Shown piece by piece: positions 51,132 through 61,664 of a stretch of DNA of 64,000 bases. Within the stretch, counting starts at the first letter, position 1; each line of letters starts with the position of its first letter. The stretch comes from Aquisalinus flavus (GTDB taxonomy: Bacteria > Pseudomonadota > Alphaproteobacteria > Caulobacterales > Parvularculaceae). The notes under the pieces were generated by a model. It made no database searches. It was not told the DNA's origin and saw only the letters and a program-made list of their open reading frames with translations. The position numbers and the translations under genes are program-made. The DNA lies in contig NZ_CP042288.1 of the NCBI RefSeq assembly GCF_022559625.1, forward strand, positions 2,366,155 to 2,430,154. Direction: 5' to 3'.

Positions 51132-52076
51132 ATGTCCAGCCTGTTTGCCACGCTCATCCAGCTTTACGGCGTCATCGCTGCCGGCTGGCTCGCCGGCCGG
51201 CTCGGCGTGATGGGGCAGAATGCGGCGCAGGTTCTGTCGCGCTTCGTCTTCCTGTTCGCCATGCCGGTCGCGGTGTTCGGCTTCTTTGCCGCCGCGCCGC
51301 CGCCGGACGCTCAGGTATTGCCGATGATGGCGGCCTATTTCCTTGCAGCCGCGATCATGATGCTTGTCACCGGCCTTGCCGCACGCAAGCGCTATGGCCT
51401 CACCGTGCCGGAAACGGGTGCCCATGCCTTCGTCTCGACCTGCGGCAATGCGATCTTTCTCGGGCTGCCGATCGCGCTCAGTATCGATGGCTGGGGCCAG
51501 CCCTTCCTGATGCTGATGCTGATCGAAGGGACCTTCGTCTATGGCGCATCGGTTCTTCTCTTTCAGTGGCCGGAAAACGATGGCAGCGGCGTCAAGGTAA
51601 GCCGGTTACTGCTTCAGGCCCTTGGACGTACCCTGCGTACCCCGATCGTACTCGCGACGTTGACAGGTCTTGCCACTTCCGTCACTCAAACTGCCCTGCC
51701 GCCGATGATTGCCGACTTCGCGCGCTTCTTCGGTGCCGCCGCCGCGCCGACCGGCCTGTTCGTCGTCGGGCTCTATATCGCCGCCTTGCCGAAGGCAGAG
51801 CTCGGCAGATATGTCGACATGATCGTGATGACAGGCACGGCGAAGCTGTTGCTCTTGCCGGGCCTGACCTTCCTGCTCGGCGGCCTGTTCACCGGCTGGA
51901 ACATGACGCTGGTCGCGACAGCAACCTTTTTCACCAGCCTGCCGCCTGCCGTCTCTGCCGTGGTGCAGGCAAGCCATTTCGGGGTCTATGAGCGCCGCTG
52001 CGCCGCTGCGCTCGTCACGCTGACCCCGCTCAGCCTGATCTCTGTCACAGTGCTGCTGCTGATCCTCGCCGGCTAG
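51132..52076 (+). CDS. AEC family (auxin efflux carrier type) transporter
   Basis: A 314-residue membrane protein with about ten helices in two fivefold halves. Typical parts are the N-terminal [40 protein letters not shown] in helix 4 and the C-terminal [20 protein letters not shown]. Substrates in this family include malate, malonate and aromatic compounds; none can be assigned here. Its TAG stop shares the palindrome CTAG with the stop of bioB on the other strand (52073-52076). Confidence 0.9.
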   Translation: MSSLFATLIQLYGVIAAGWLAGRLGVMGQNAAQVLSRFVFLFAMPVAVFGFFAAAPPPDAQVLPMMAAYFLAAAIMMLVTGLAARKRYGLTVPETGAHAFVSTCGNAIFLGLPIALSIDGWGQPFLMLMLIEGTFVYGASVLLFQWPENDGSGVKVSRLLLQALGRTLRTPIVLATLTGLATSVTQTALPPMIADFARFFGAAAAPTGLFVVGLYIAALPKAELGRYVDMIVMTGTAKLLLLPGLTFLLGGLFTGWNMTLVATATFFTSLPPAVSAVVQASHFGVYERRCAAALVTLTPLSLISVTVLLLILAG

Positions 52077-53059
52077 AACAGTTCCAGCCCCAGCTCGCGG
52101 AACAGCGCCTCGTCGCGGCTCTCGCCCGGATTGTCCGTGGTCAGAAGACGCTCGCCGACGAAGATCGAGTTTGCACCGGCAGCAAAGCACAGAGCCTGCG
52201 TCTCATCGCTCATCGCCTCACGTCCGGCCGAGAGCCGAACCATGGAGGCCGGCATCATGATGCGCGCAATGGCAATGACGCGGGCAAACTCGATACCGGA
52301 AATCTGTTTCTCGCCATCGAGCACCTCATCGCCCAGCGGTGTGCCACGCACCGGCACCAGCGCGTTGATCGGCACGCTTTCCGGGTGCGGCGTCATGCGG
52401 GCGAGCGCGATCAGCAGCCCGGCGCGGTCCTCCGCCTGTTCGCCCATGCCGATAATGCCGCCGCAGCAGACTTTCATGCCGGACTGGCGCACGCGTTCCA
52501 GTGTCTCGATCCGGTCCTCGAAGGTCCGTGTCGAGATGACACGGCTATAATCCTCCGGCGAGGTATCGATGTTGTGGTTGTAGTAGTCGAGCCCGGCATC
52601 GGACAGCGCCCTCGCCTGACTGTCCGACAGCATGCCGAGCGTCATGCAGGTCTCCAGCCCCATGGCCTTCACGCGGCAGACCATCTCGGTCAGCGTGTCC
52701 ATGTCACGGTCCTTCGGCTCACGCCATGCTGCTCCCATGCAGAAGCGCGAGGCACCGCTTGCCCTGGCGGCCTCAGCCTCCGCAACCACAGCCTCGACAG
52801 CCATCAGCCTTGAAGCGGTCAGCCCGGTCTTGAATTTGGCCGACTGGTTGCAATAGCCGCAATCCTCAGGGCAGCCGCCGGTCTTGATCGAGCATAGCTG
52901 CGAGGCCTGTACGGCATTGGCCCGGTGATGCTGGCGATGAACCGTCTGTGCCCGGAACAGCAATTCGGTGAATGGCAGGGCGAACAGCGCCTCTACTTCC
53001 TCCCGCGTCCAGTCATGGCGGCTTGCCTCTGCCGCCGTGGCGGGAATCGTATCGAGCAT
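52073..53059 (-). CDS. bioB: Biotin synthase
   Basis: Radical-SAM enzyme that inserts sulfur into dethiobiotin; 328 residues. The SAM-cluster motif is [16 protein letters not shown] (Cys 63, 67, 70). [15 protein letters not shown] and the conserved [16 protein letters not shown] are typical, as is the Arg/Asn-rich 2Fe-2S site region LSAGREAM. Its ATG abuts the MFS gene's stop with no gap, so the two are likely co-transcribed. No other bio genes are present. Confidence 0.96.
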   Translation of the reverse strand: MLDTIPATAAEASRHDWTREEVEALFALPFTELLFRAQTVHRQHHRANAVQASQLCSIKTGGCPEDCGYCNQSAKFKTGLTASRLMAVEAVVAEAEAARASGASRFCMGAAWREPKDRDMDTLTEMVCRVKAMGLETCMTLGMLSDSQARALSDAGLDYYNHNIDTSPEDYSRVISTRTFEDRIETLERVRQSGMKVCCGGIIGMGEQAEDRAGLLIALARMTPHPESVPINALVPVRGTPLGDEVLDGEKQISGIEFARVIAIARIMMPASMVRLSAGREAMSDETQALCFAAGANSIFVGERLLTTDNPGESRDEALFRELGLELF

Positions 53060-54739
53060 TCAGGTCTCCTTGCCGGCTTTATCTGAGCTATCCGGGTCCC
53101 GGTCGAGATCGCGCTCCCGCGACGGGGCCGTCTCGAACATGCGCAGAAAGCCGAATATCTGATGTTTCGGTCTGGTCTCGAATGACTGTTTTTCGATTGT
53201 ATCGTCAATGAAAAAGGCCGCAACCATGGCCGAGGCGAAGGACAGGGCAACGCAGACCCAGACGAGGGCACGGAAGCTTTCGGCCATGGCGGCTTTATAG
53301 ATTTCCGCCTGCTCGCCATAGAGGTAATCGCCGGCGCCATAGTCGATCACTTCAGCAATCATGCCGCCGGCCCGCTCATAGGCGAAGGCGGAGATGACGC
53401 CGAAGCCGACAATGGCGAACAGCGTTGCAGCCCGCGCGAGCGCATTGTTGATGCCGGACGCCGCGCCATGGCTGTCTTCCGGTGTCGCATTGAATATGGC
53501 GGTCGTCATCGCGGGTGCGACCAGCGCCATGCCGACACCGAAGATCAGCATCGACATGAACGCCCCGAAGATCGAATCCGACCACGGGAAGACACCCATG
53601 GAGCAGAAGGCGAGCGCGCAGGTCAGCGAGCCCGCGGCGAGCATCAGACGCACGCCGACGCGCTTCATCAGATAGCCGGAGATCGTCGTGATCATGACCA
53701 TCGGCACGGCGAAGCCGAGAAACGCAATGCCCGACTGGTCGACCGAATAGCCCCAGGCGTCGTTGAGGACGATCGGGTAGAACACGAAGATGCCGCCAAG
53801 GGCGCCATAGATCAGCATGGTCACGACATTGACCGCGTTGAACATGCTCGACTCGAACAGCCGCGGCGGCGCCATCGGCGTTCGGGCAGTACGCTCGACA
53901 CGGATCAACACGCCGATGGCGATGATACCGATGAGAATTGCGAGTCCCCAGACGCTGGTCAGGAAGCTCATCGGCTCGACATTGCGGGTCTCCGACAGCG
54001 TGATCAGGCCGAAGGCGATACCGCCGCAGCCGATAATGGCAAGCACCGCCCCCTTCCAGTCGATCCGGTCCGGCTGGCGCGGCGGCGGGCGCGATGTCGT
54101 CATCAACAGGGTGATGGCGAGCGCGGCGAGGCCGAAAGGGATGTTCATGAAGAAGATCCAGCGCCACGAAACCTGTTCGGCGAGGATACCGCCGATCGGC
54201 GGGCCGAGCCCGGTCATCAGCGCCGAGGCGGCGGACCAGATGCCGATCGCCGAGCCGCGATGCTCGCGGTCGAAGGCATTGGCGATCAGGGTCAGCGACA
54301 TCGGCGTCAACAAGGCGGCACCGATCCCCTGCGCCGCGCGGGCGGCGATCAGGATTTCCTCCGTCGGGGCGATGCCGCAGGCGAGCGAGCCGAGGGAGAA
54401 GACGCCGACGCCCCAGGCGAAAACGGCGCGGCGGCCGTAGAAATCGCCCAGCGAGCCGCCGATCAGCATCAGCGAGGCGAGGAACATCATGTAGATCGAG
54501 GCGATCCAGAGCATGTCGCCGAGGCTTGCGCCCAGCCCCTCCTGGATCGGATCGAGGGCGAGGGTCACTGCCGTGCCATTGATGAACGCCATGGACGAGC
54601 CGAGGATCGACGCGGCGAGCACGGCCATGCGCTCACGCGGCTGGTAGTCCAGCCACGGTTGTTCCACATTGGGGGTGCCCTGCCCGCTTGCGGTCATTGC
54701 AACCGCCGGGCCGCCCGAGTTCTGCTCAGCGTCAGCCAT
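53060..54739 (-). CDS. MFS drug:proton antiporter, DHA2 (EmrB/QacA) type
   Basis: A 559-residue membrane protein with about 14 helices, the size of DHA2 transporters. Motif A-like LIGGSLGDFYGRRAVFAWGV and motif C-like ALMTGLGPPIGGILAEQVSW are present. The last 80 residues include a soluble, charged tail (DRDPDSSDKAGKET). It likely exports drugs or hydrophobic compounds; the substrate is unknown. It sits directly upstream of bioB. The 299 bases upstream (54740-55038) contain no gene I can support. Confidence 0.9.
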   Translation of the reverse strand: MADAEQNSGGPAVAMTASGQGTPNVEQPWLDYQPRERMAVLAASILGSSMAFINGTAVTLALDPIQEGLGASLGDMLWIASIYMMFLASLMLIGGSLGDFYGRRAVFAWGVGVFSLGSLACGIAPTEEILIAARAAQGIGAALLTPMSLTLIANAFDREHRGSAIGIWSAASALMTGLGPPIGGILAEQVSWRWIFFMNIPFGLAALAITLLMTTSRPPPRQPDRIDWKGAVLAIIGCGGIAFGLITLSETRNVEPMSFLTSVWGLAILIGIIAIGVLIRVERTARTPMAPPRLFESSMFNAVNVVTMLIYGALGGIFVFYPIVLNDAWGYSVDQSGIAFLGFAVPMVMITTISGYLMKRVGVRLMLAAGSLTCALAFCSMGVFPWSDSIFGAFMSMLIFGVGMALVAPAMTTAIFNATPEDSHGAASGINNALARAATLFAIVGFGVISAFAYERAGGMIAEVIDYGAGDYLYGEQAEIYKAAMAESFRALVWVCVALSFASAMVAAFFIDDTIEKQSFETRPKHQIFGFLRMFETAPSRERDLDRDPDSSDKAGKET

Positions 54740-55038
54740 ACCATACCTGGCGACACCCTAGCCTGTATCGGCGCAATTGCGAGACCTGCTGTTGCCCCTG
54801 ACACAAAAAAGCCCGCTTTGCGGATGGGGTCGGAGCCAGGCGCGACGGCGGATCAGCGCCGGTGTCACGATGCCTCCCGCCCGGATCTCGCCTTCCCCTT
54901 CACCGGCGCGACGGCAACTTGCCTCAGCGGCTGGCACCACGGCGCGCCCGCTCTTGCGGCGACAGGGGGCGAGCGAACCTTTGGCTAGTTTGAAGTGTTT
55001 GTAGCGCAATAGAAAATCAACCGATGGAGTCCCCCTGC

Positions 55039-55218
55039 ATGTCCACATTTGGCATTTACCTGATCGGCTATATCATTTTCGTGGCCGGCGTCGTCTGGGG
55101 CCTGAGCCTCCTCGGCGTACCGCCCGTCTGGCTCGGCGTTACCGGCGTCGTCCTCGCCGGTCTCGGCATCCTGACCGGCGTCGGCAAGACCCGGAGACGC
55201 GACAGCAACACTGAATAG
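55039..55218 (+). CDS. Small two-helix membrane protein, function unknown
   Basis: A 59-residue protein from the ATG at 55039, preceded by GGAG at a nine-base spacing; an ATG at 55024 is in frame but has no ribosome site. Two hydrophobic segments (TFGIYLIGYIIFVAGVVWGL and WLGVTGVVLAGLGILTGV) are separated by GVPPVW, with a basic C-terminus (GKTRRRDSNTE). Small proteins with this GVPP-W layout are common in Alphaproteobacteria, but I know of no function. A terminator follows. Confidence 0.75.
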   Translation: MSTFGIYLIGYIIFVAGVVWGLSLLGVPPVWLGVTGVVLAGLGILTGVGKTRRRDSNTE

Positions 55219-55243
55219 CGCATCAATCGACTTTCTTCTCGAG

Positions 55244-55275
55244 GGGGCTGGTTGCACGACCAGCCCCTTGTTTTT
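55244..55275 (+). terminator. Rho-independent terminator
   Basis: GGGGCTGGT-TGCACG-ACCAGCCCC, a perfect nine-base stem, followed by TTGTTTTT, 26 bases after the small membrane protein gene. Confidence 0.93.
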
Positions 55276-55342
55276 ACACGACTTTCAAGCCCGCCCGGAG
55301 ATCCCGCCAGCGCCCGGTACCAAAATTCGTGGCCGTCCCTCC

Positions 55343-55371
55343 TTGAAATGTCTTTGCACTTTGTTTTATAA
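55343..55371 (+). promoter_or_regulatory. Sigma-70-type promoter for the DUF2141 gene
   Basis: TTGAAA, a 17-base spacer, then TTATAA, ending 42 bases before the ATG. The match to consensus and spacing is good in an otherwise GC-rich window. A GAGGAG ribosome site follows at about 55401-55406. Confidence 0.55.
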
Positions 55372-55413
55372 AGTACATGGGTTTTCGAAGCCCGCTAACC
55401 GAGGAGAAGTCAA

Positions 55414-55875
55414 ATGTCAAAGTCACTCATTACCCGCCTGACCTGCGCCGCCGCTGCAGCCAGCATGACGCTCGGCGCTGCCAGCGCCGCGACTGCAGCC
55501 GACGTGTCGATCACCCTGACTGGCGTCAAGGCAGGCGGCACGCTCTATGTCGGCCTGCAGACCGAAGACCAGTATATGAGCATGAACACAGTCGGCGGCG
55601 AGAGCATGAGCGTCAATGCCGATGGCGACCTCACCGTGACGCTGGACGGGATCGCGCCCGGCACCTATGCGTTTTCGATCTGGCATGACATCAACGCCAA
55701 CCAGCAATTCGACATGGCCCCGCAGGGCTGGCCGGAAGATGGCTGGAGCGCCTATAACGTCACCTCGATCATGGGCGCGCCGAGCTTTTCTCAAGTCTCC
55801 TTCGAGGTGACCGAAGACGGGTTCGAAACGAGCGAGCCGATGATCTATCCGGAATACTACATGAATATGCAGTAG
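55414..55875 (+). CDS. Exported DUF2141 family protein
   Basis: A 153-residue exported protein. The signal peptide ends around ASAATA-ADVS. The mature part is a beta-rich domain of the DUF2141 type, with VSITLTGVKAGGTLYVGLQT, LDGIAPGTYAFSIWHDINAN and QQFDMAPQGWPEDGWSAYNV. These correspond to the family's GxYA-hDxNxNGxxD core. The cysteine in the signal region (LTCAAAAAS) is not in a convincing lipobox. The role is unknown. It has its own promoter and a 3' hairpin. Confidence 0.87.
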   Translation: MSKSLITRLTCAAAAASMTLGAASAATAADVSITLTGVKAGGTLYVGLQTEDQYMSMNTVGGESMSVNADGDLTVTLDGIAPGTYAFSIWHDINANQQFDMAPQGWPEDGWSAYNVTSIMGAPSFSQVSFEVTEDGFETSEPMIYPEYYMNMQ

Positions 55876-55893
55876 GCTGAGGTTTAGGTGCAC

Positions 55894-55922
55894 CAAGCCT
55901 GCAAGGCAGTCTTGCGGGCTTG
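55894..55922 (+). terminator. 3' hairpin after the DUF2141 gene
   Basis: CAAGCCTGCAAG-GCAGT-CTTGCGGGCTTG forms a 12-base stem with one T-G pair, 18 bases after the stop. No T tract follows, so termination efficiency is unclear. Confidence 0.6.
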
Positions 55923-55992
55923 GGTTGAATGCGGAAGCGAGACTCCAGCGCGATTCGCCGTCGAGTTTCTTTTCATATTATCCCGCTTGTCA

Positions 55993-56137
55993 TCCCGGCC
56001 AAGCGAAGCGCGAGCCGGGACCCATTTTCCAGAGGCGTGGCCATGATAAAAAATTTGTTCCGCATGGGGCTCTCTTTTCTCGTCACCGATAAGCCTCTGG
56101 AAAATGGATCCCGGGTTGATGCTGTGCATCCCCCGGG
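55993..56137. repeat. Palindromic repeat element with 22-base inverted arms
   Basis: Arms at 56015-56036 and 56093-56114 are inverted copies with one mismatch (the core is CATTTTCCAGAGGC and its complement), 56 bases apart. Inside the left edge, TCCCGGC and GCCGGGA form a smaller hairpin (55993-56020). To the right, CCCGGG-TT-GATGC-TGT-GCATC-C-CCCGGG forms another (56110-56137). The TCATCCCGGCC...AGCGAAGCG...GCCGGGA(C/T)CCA style resembles dispersed palindromic units seen in many alphaproteobacterial genomes. Copy number cannot be judged from one window. Confidence 0.6.
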
Positions 56138-56238
56138 AAGACAAGAAAGGCAGCACCAAAAGCACCGTCAGCATGGCTGCGGTGTGAAGAATTGAACGAT
56201 CCGCCTTCGCTGACGCTTCGGCGCGACAAGGAGGGGGC

Positions 56239-56303
56239 CCGTGCATGGCGGCCATCGCCTCATTTATAATAATAATGACTGGCATAGCTCTCGCCATGCA
56301 CGG
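56239..56303. repeat. 12-base perfect inverted repeat around an AT-rich core
   Basis: CCGTGCATGGCG (56239-56250) and CGCCATGCACGG (56292-56303) bracket a 41-base core with TTTATAATAATAATGA. A direct repeat, GCATAGCTCTC, overlaps the right arm (56282-56292) and recurs at 56328-56338. The structure resembles an RNA hairpin or attenuator and is discussed with the leader frame below. Confidence 0.75.
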
Positions 56304-56331
56304 CGGTGATCGATGCGGGGCCAAAGTGCAT
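56260..56331 (-). other. Possible attenuator leader peptide (23 codons), orphan
   Basis: On the minus strand GGGAGAGCT precedes an ATG at 56331. The 23-codon frame ends ASHYYYK-stop, with three Tyr codons in a row. A second ATG at 56285 has the same GAGAGCT context and begins MPVIIIINEAM, with four Ile codons in a row, in another frame that overlaps the first. Runs of one amino acid in a short frame inside an inverted repeat are typical of transcription-attenuation leaders for amino-acid operons. No biosynthetic gene follows on this strand: the next gene is DUF2141 on the opposite strand. The rest of 55876-56608 holds no gene I can support. Confidence 0.35.
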
Positions 56332-56608
56332 AGCTCTCCCGCCCGGGGGCTACCCCGGGTCACCGTTCCGCCGGACGATGCAAAGCTGTACACACCCTCC
56401 AATGCCGGCAGAAACCTGATACGCCGGTGCTCCGTGCAGGTCACACTTCGCGAGCGGCGTCTCCACCGGGTCCTCACCCGGCTTGGGGAGAGTTATACTT
56501 GCCTTTCGGGAGGCGGGGATAAGTATCTCTCTACTTTTTCCCTGTTGTCATCAAGTCAGTTCCCGGGGTTGATGACGAGAAAGGCGCACTCAAGGCGGCG
56601 TATACGAT

Positions 56609-59182
<2,574 letters not shown>

Positions 59183-59201
59183 TCAAAGGGTTTTTTTGAG
59201 A

Positions 59202-60371
59202 CTAACCGGCCTGTTTCACCATGCCGTCGCGGACGGTGAAAGACTGGGCGCGGCGGCCCCAGGCGGCGAACAGATCCGGGTCGGTCCCGGTCATGAAAAC
59301 CTGCAGGCCGGTCTCCTCCAGAATGTCGAACAGAGCGGCGCGGCGGTCTGGATCGAGATGGGCCGCGATCTCGTCAAGCAGCAGCACGAGCGGCACGCCT
59401 GAAATGATGTCGGAGGCTTCCTGGCGCAGCGATCTGGCATTGGCGAGGACGAGACCGATCAGCAGCGCCTTTTGCTCGCCGGTCGAACACAGCCGTGCCG
59501 CCTGGCCCTTGGCCTTGTGGGTGACAAGCAGGTCGGTGCGATGCGGCCCGGCAAGGGCGCGGCCCGCCTCGGCATCGCGCGGGCGCATGGCCCGCAGCCT
59601 TGCCTCGAATGCCTCCTCCACCTCGGCCGCCTTCATCGACTGCAATTGTTCTTCCAGCGTGCCGTCGAGGGCGACGCCGGCGGCGGGGAACACCGCCTCG
59701 TCGATCTGCCGCGCCCCGGCAGCGAGGCGGCGGGCCATGTCGAGCCGGGCGGCGGCCATGGCAACGCCGGCTTCGGCCATTTGCGTTTCGAGGACGCCGA
59801 GCAGGGTCTCATCGACCTGGGGCCAGCGCTCCAGCACTTTGGTGCGCTGGCGCATCGCCTTTTCATAGGTCGCGGCGGCGCGGCCATGGGCGGGATCGTG
59901 GGACATGGTCATGCGGTCGAGGAAGCGGCGGCGTTCGGAGGCGCCTTCCATGAACAGCCGGTCCTGCGCCGGGGTCAGCCAGACGAAGCGGAGATAGTCG
60001 AGCAGCGCGGTAGGGCCGCTGGCCGGCGAGCCGTCGATGCGGGTGACGCGCTTGGTCTCGCCCCGGCTGTCGGGCGCGGGAGCGATGCCGGTGCCAAGCC
60101 GCGTCTCGCCACCATAACGGTCTTCGAGGACGGCGCTGACCGACCAGCCGCCACTTGCCGGATGACCGGGGCTGCCCAGGCGCGCCAGCTCGTCCATCTT
60201 CGCGCCGCGCATGCCGCGCCCGGCGGAAACCATGGACAAGGCCTCGAGCAGGTTCGTCTTGCCAGCGCCATTAGGCCCGGTCAGCACGACGGGCCGGCCA
60301 TCGAGCGCGAGGTCGAGGCCGGCATAGGAACGGAAATCGGTCAGGGTTATCCGCCTGATGCGGAAGCTCAT
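59202..60371 (-). CDS. recF: DNA replication and repair protein RecF
   Basis: SMC-like ATPase that loads RecA at gaps; 389 residues. Walker A is LTGPNGAGKTNLLEALS (about 31-47). The ABC-type signature is LCSTGEQKALLIGLVLA, and Walker B is VLLLDEIAAHLD. The N-terminus RRITLTDFRSYAGLDLAL is typical. It starts 8 bases after the dnaN stop, indicating co-transcription. Confidence 0.95.
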   Translation of the reverse strand: MSFRIRRITLTDFRSYAGLDLALDGRPVVLTGPNGAGKTNLLEALSMVSAGRGMRGAKMDELARLGSPGHPASGGWSVSAVLEDRYGGETRLGTGIAPAPDSRGETKRVTRIDGSPASGPTALLDYLRFVWLTPAQDRLFMEGASERRRFLDRMTMSHDPAHGRAAATYEKAMRQRTKVLERWPQVDETLLGVLETQMAEAGVAMAAARLDMARRLAAGARQIDEAVFPAAGVALDGTLEEQLQSMKAAEVEEAFEARLRAMRPRDAEAGRALAGPHRTDLLVTHKAKGQAARLCSTGEQKALLIGLVLANARSLRQEASDIISGVPLVLLLDEIAAHLDPDRRAALFDILEETGLQVFMTGTDPDLFAAWGRRAQSFTVRDGMVKQAG

Positions 60372-60379
60372 CAGCCCGG

Positions 60380-61498
60380 TCAGACCCGAAGCGGCATCAG
60401 CACGTAGAGCGCGTCGGTGTCTTCCTCATCATAGATAATCGTCGGCGAGGACGGGTCGGCGAATTTGAACGTCACCGTCTCGCCGTCGATCTGGTGGGAC
60501 ACGTCGATCAGATATTTCGCGTTGAAGCCGATCTCCAGCCCTTCGGCATCGAAATCGACGCTGAGCTCTTCCAGCGCGCTGCCGGCCTCCGGGTTGTTGA
60601 CCATCAGCTTCAGCCGGTCAGCGTCGAGCACCATCTTGACCGAGCGTGTCTTGTCGGCGGACACGGTCGAGACCCGGTCGACAGCCCTGGAGAAATCCTT
60701 GTTGTCGAGCTTGAGGATGCGGTCATTGCCGGACGGGATGACGCGCTGATAGTCCGGGAAGGTCCCGTCGATCAGTTTCGAGGTCAGCGTCAGGGTGGCG
60801 AACGTGAAGCGCACCTTCGATTCCGAGACCATGACCTGCACGGTCTCCTCGGCATCGTCGAGCAGGCGGCGCAGTTCGGTGACCGCCTTGCGCGGGATGA
60901 TCACGCCCGGCATCGATGCGGCGCCATCGGGCAGGGCGGTGTTGAGGCGCGCCAGCCGATGACCGTCGGTCGCGACCGCACGCAGGCATGGGCCGTCATC
61001 ATCCTCATGGGCATGGAAATAGACACCGTTGAGATAATAGCGGGTCTCCTCCTGGGACATGGCAAAGCGCGTCTTGTCGATCAGGCGGCGCAGGGCCGGC
61101 GCCGGCATGGTGAAGGTCGTGCCGTCCTGGGCCGCGGTCAGCATCGGGAAGTCCTGGTCCGGCAGGACCGCGAGGGAGAATTCCGACTTGCCGGCGGACA
61201 GCTTCAGGCGGCCATTGTCGCCATCCGTATCCAGACGAACCTGCGCCCCTTCGGGCAGGCGTCGGACGATCTCGTACAAGGTCAGGGCCGATGCGGTGAT
61301 TGCGCCCGGCGTCTCAACATCGGCGGTGACCTGCTCGGCAATCTCGATATCGAGGTCGGTCGCGGTCAGCGACAGGATCGAGCCCTCGGCCTGCAGCAGC
61401 ACGTTGGACAGGATCGGGATCGTATTGCGGCGTTCCACAACGCTTTGCACGTGGCCAAGGGCCTTCAGGAATACGGACCGTTCGATGGTGACCTTCAT
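60380..61498 (-). CDS. dnaN: DNA polymerase III beta subunit (sliding clamp)
   Basis: Processivity clamp, 372 residues, the standard length. It has three similar domains. Typical parts are the N-terminal ERSVFLKALGHVQSVVERRN and TIPILSNVLLQAEG, the central DGHRLARLN and the C-terminal PSSPTIIYDEEDTDALYVLM, then PLRV. It is separated from dnaA by 166 bases with a strong hairpin, so it may have its own promoter. Confidence 0.97.
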   Translation of the reverse strand: MKVTIERSVFLKALGHVQSVVERRNTIPILSNVLLQAEGSILSLTATDLDIEIAEQVTADVETPGAITASALTLYEIVRRLPEGAQVRLDTDGDNGRLKLSAGKSEFSLAVLPDQDFPMLTAAQDGTTFTMPAPALRRLIDKTRFAMSQEETRYYLNGVYFHAHEDDDGPCLRAVATDGHRLARLNTALPDGAASMPGVIIPRKAVTELRRLLDDAEETVQVMVSESKVRFTFATLTLTSKLIDGTFPDYQRVIPSGNDRILKLDNKDFSRAVDRVSTVSADKTRSVKMVLDADRLKLMVNNPEAGSALEELSVDFDAEGLEIGFNAKYLIDVSHQIDGETVTFKFADPSSPTIIYDEEDTDALYVLMPLRV

Positions 61499-61609
61499 TG
61501 AGCACGCCTTTTCGTCAGCAGGTATCAGCGGATACGCGAGAACCGGACCCGATCCATTCGGCGGATTTGGGCCGATCTCGCAAGTCAGGGGAGCTGACTA
61601 TAAGCGAAA

Positions 61610-61635
61610 GGCCGGGGCAATGACCAGCCCCGGCC
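61610..61635 (-). terminator. Hairpin between dnaA and dnaN
   Basis: GGCCGGGGC and GCCCCGGCC form a perfect nine-base stem with an eight-base loop, 29 bases past the dnaA stop. On the minus strand only TTTCGC follows, so it is a partial terminator or a 3'-end stabiliser that may uncouple dnaN from dnaA. Confidence 0.65.
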
Positions 61636-61664
61636 CTGATTTTCATGGCGCAGCCAGCACGATT

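Noticed and set aside
53468-54988. Long plus-strand open frame opposite the MFS transporter
   Set aside because: Asp/Arg/His-rich antisense shadow without domains; the MFS gene on the minus strand is clear.
55884-56477. 197-codon minus-strand frame between DUF2141 and gyrB
   Set aside because: It runs through the palindromic repeat and the inverted-repeat element, has no family features and lacks a convincing start. Only the short leader-like part is reported, as a separate hypothesis.
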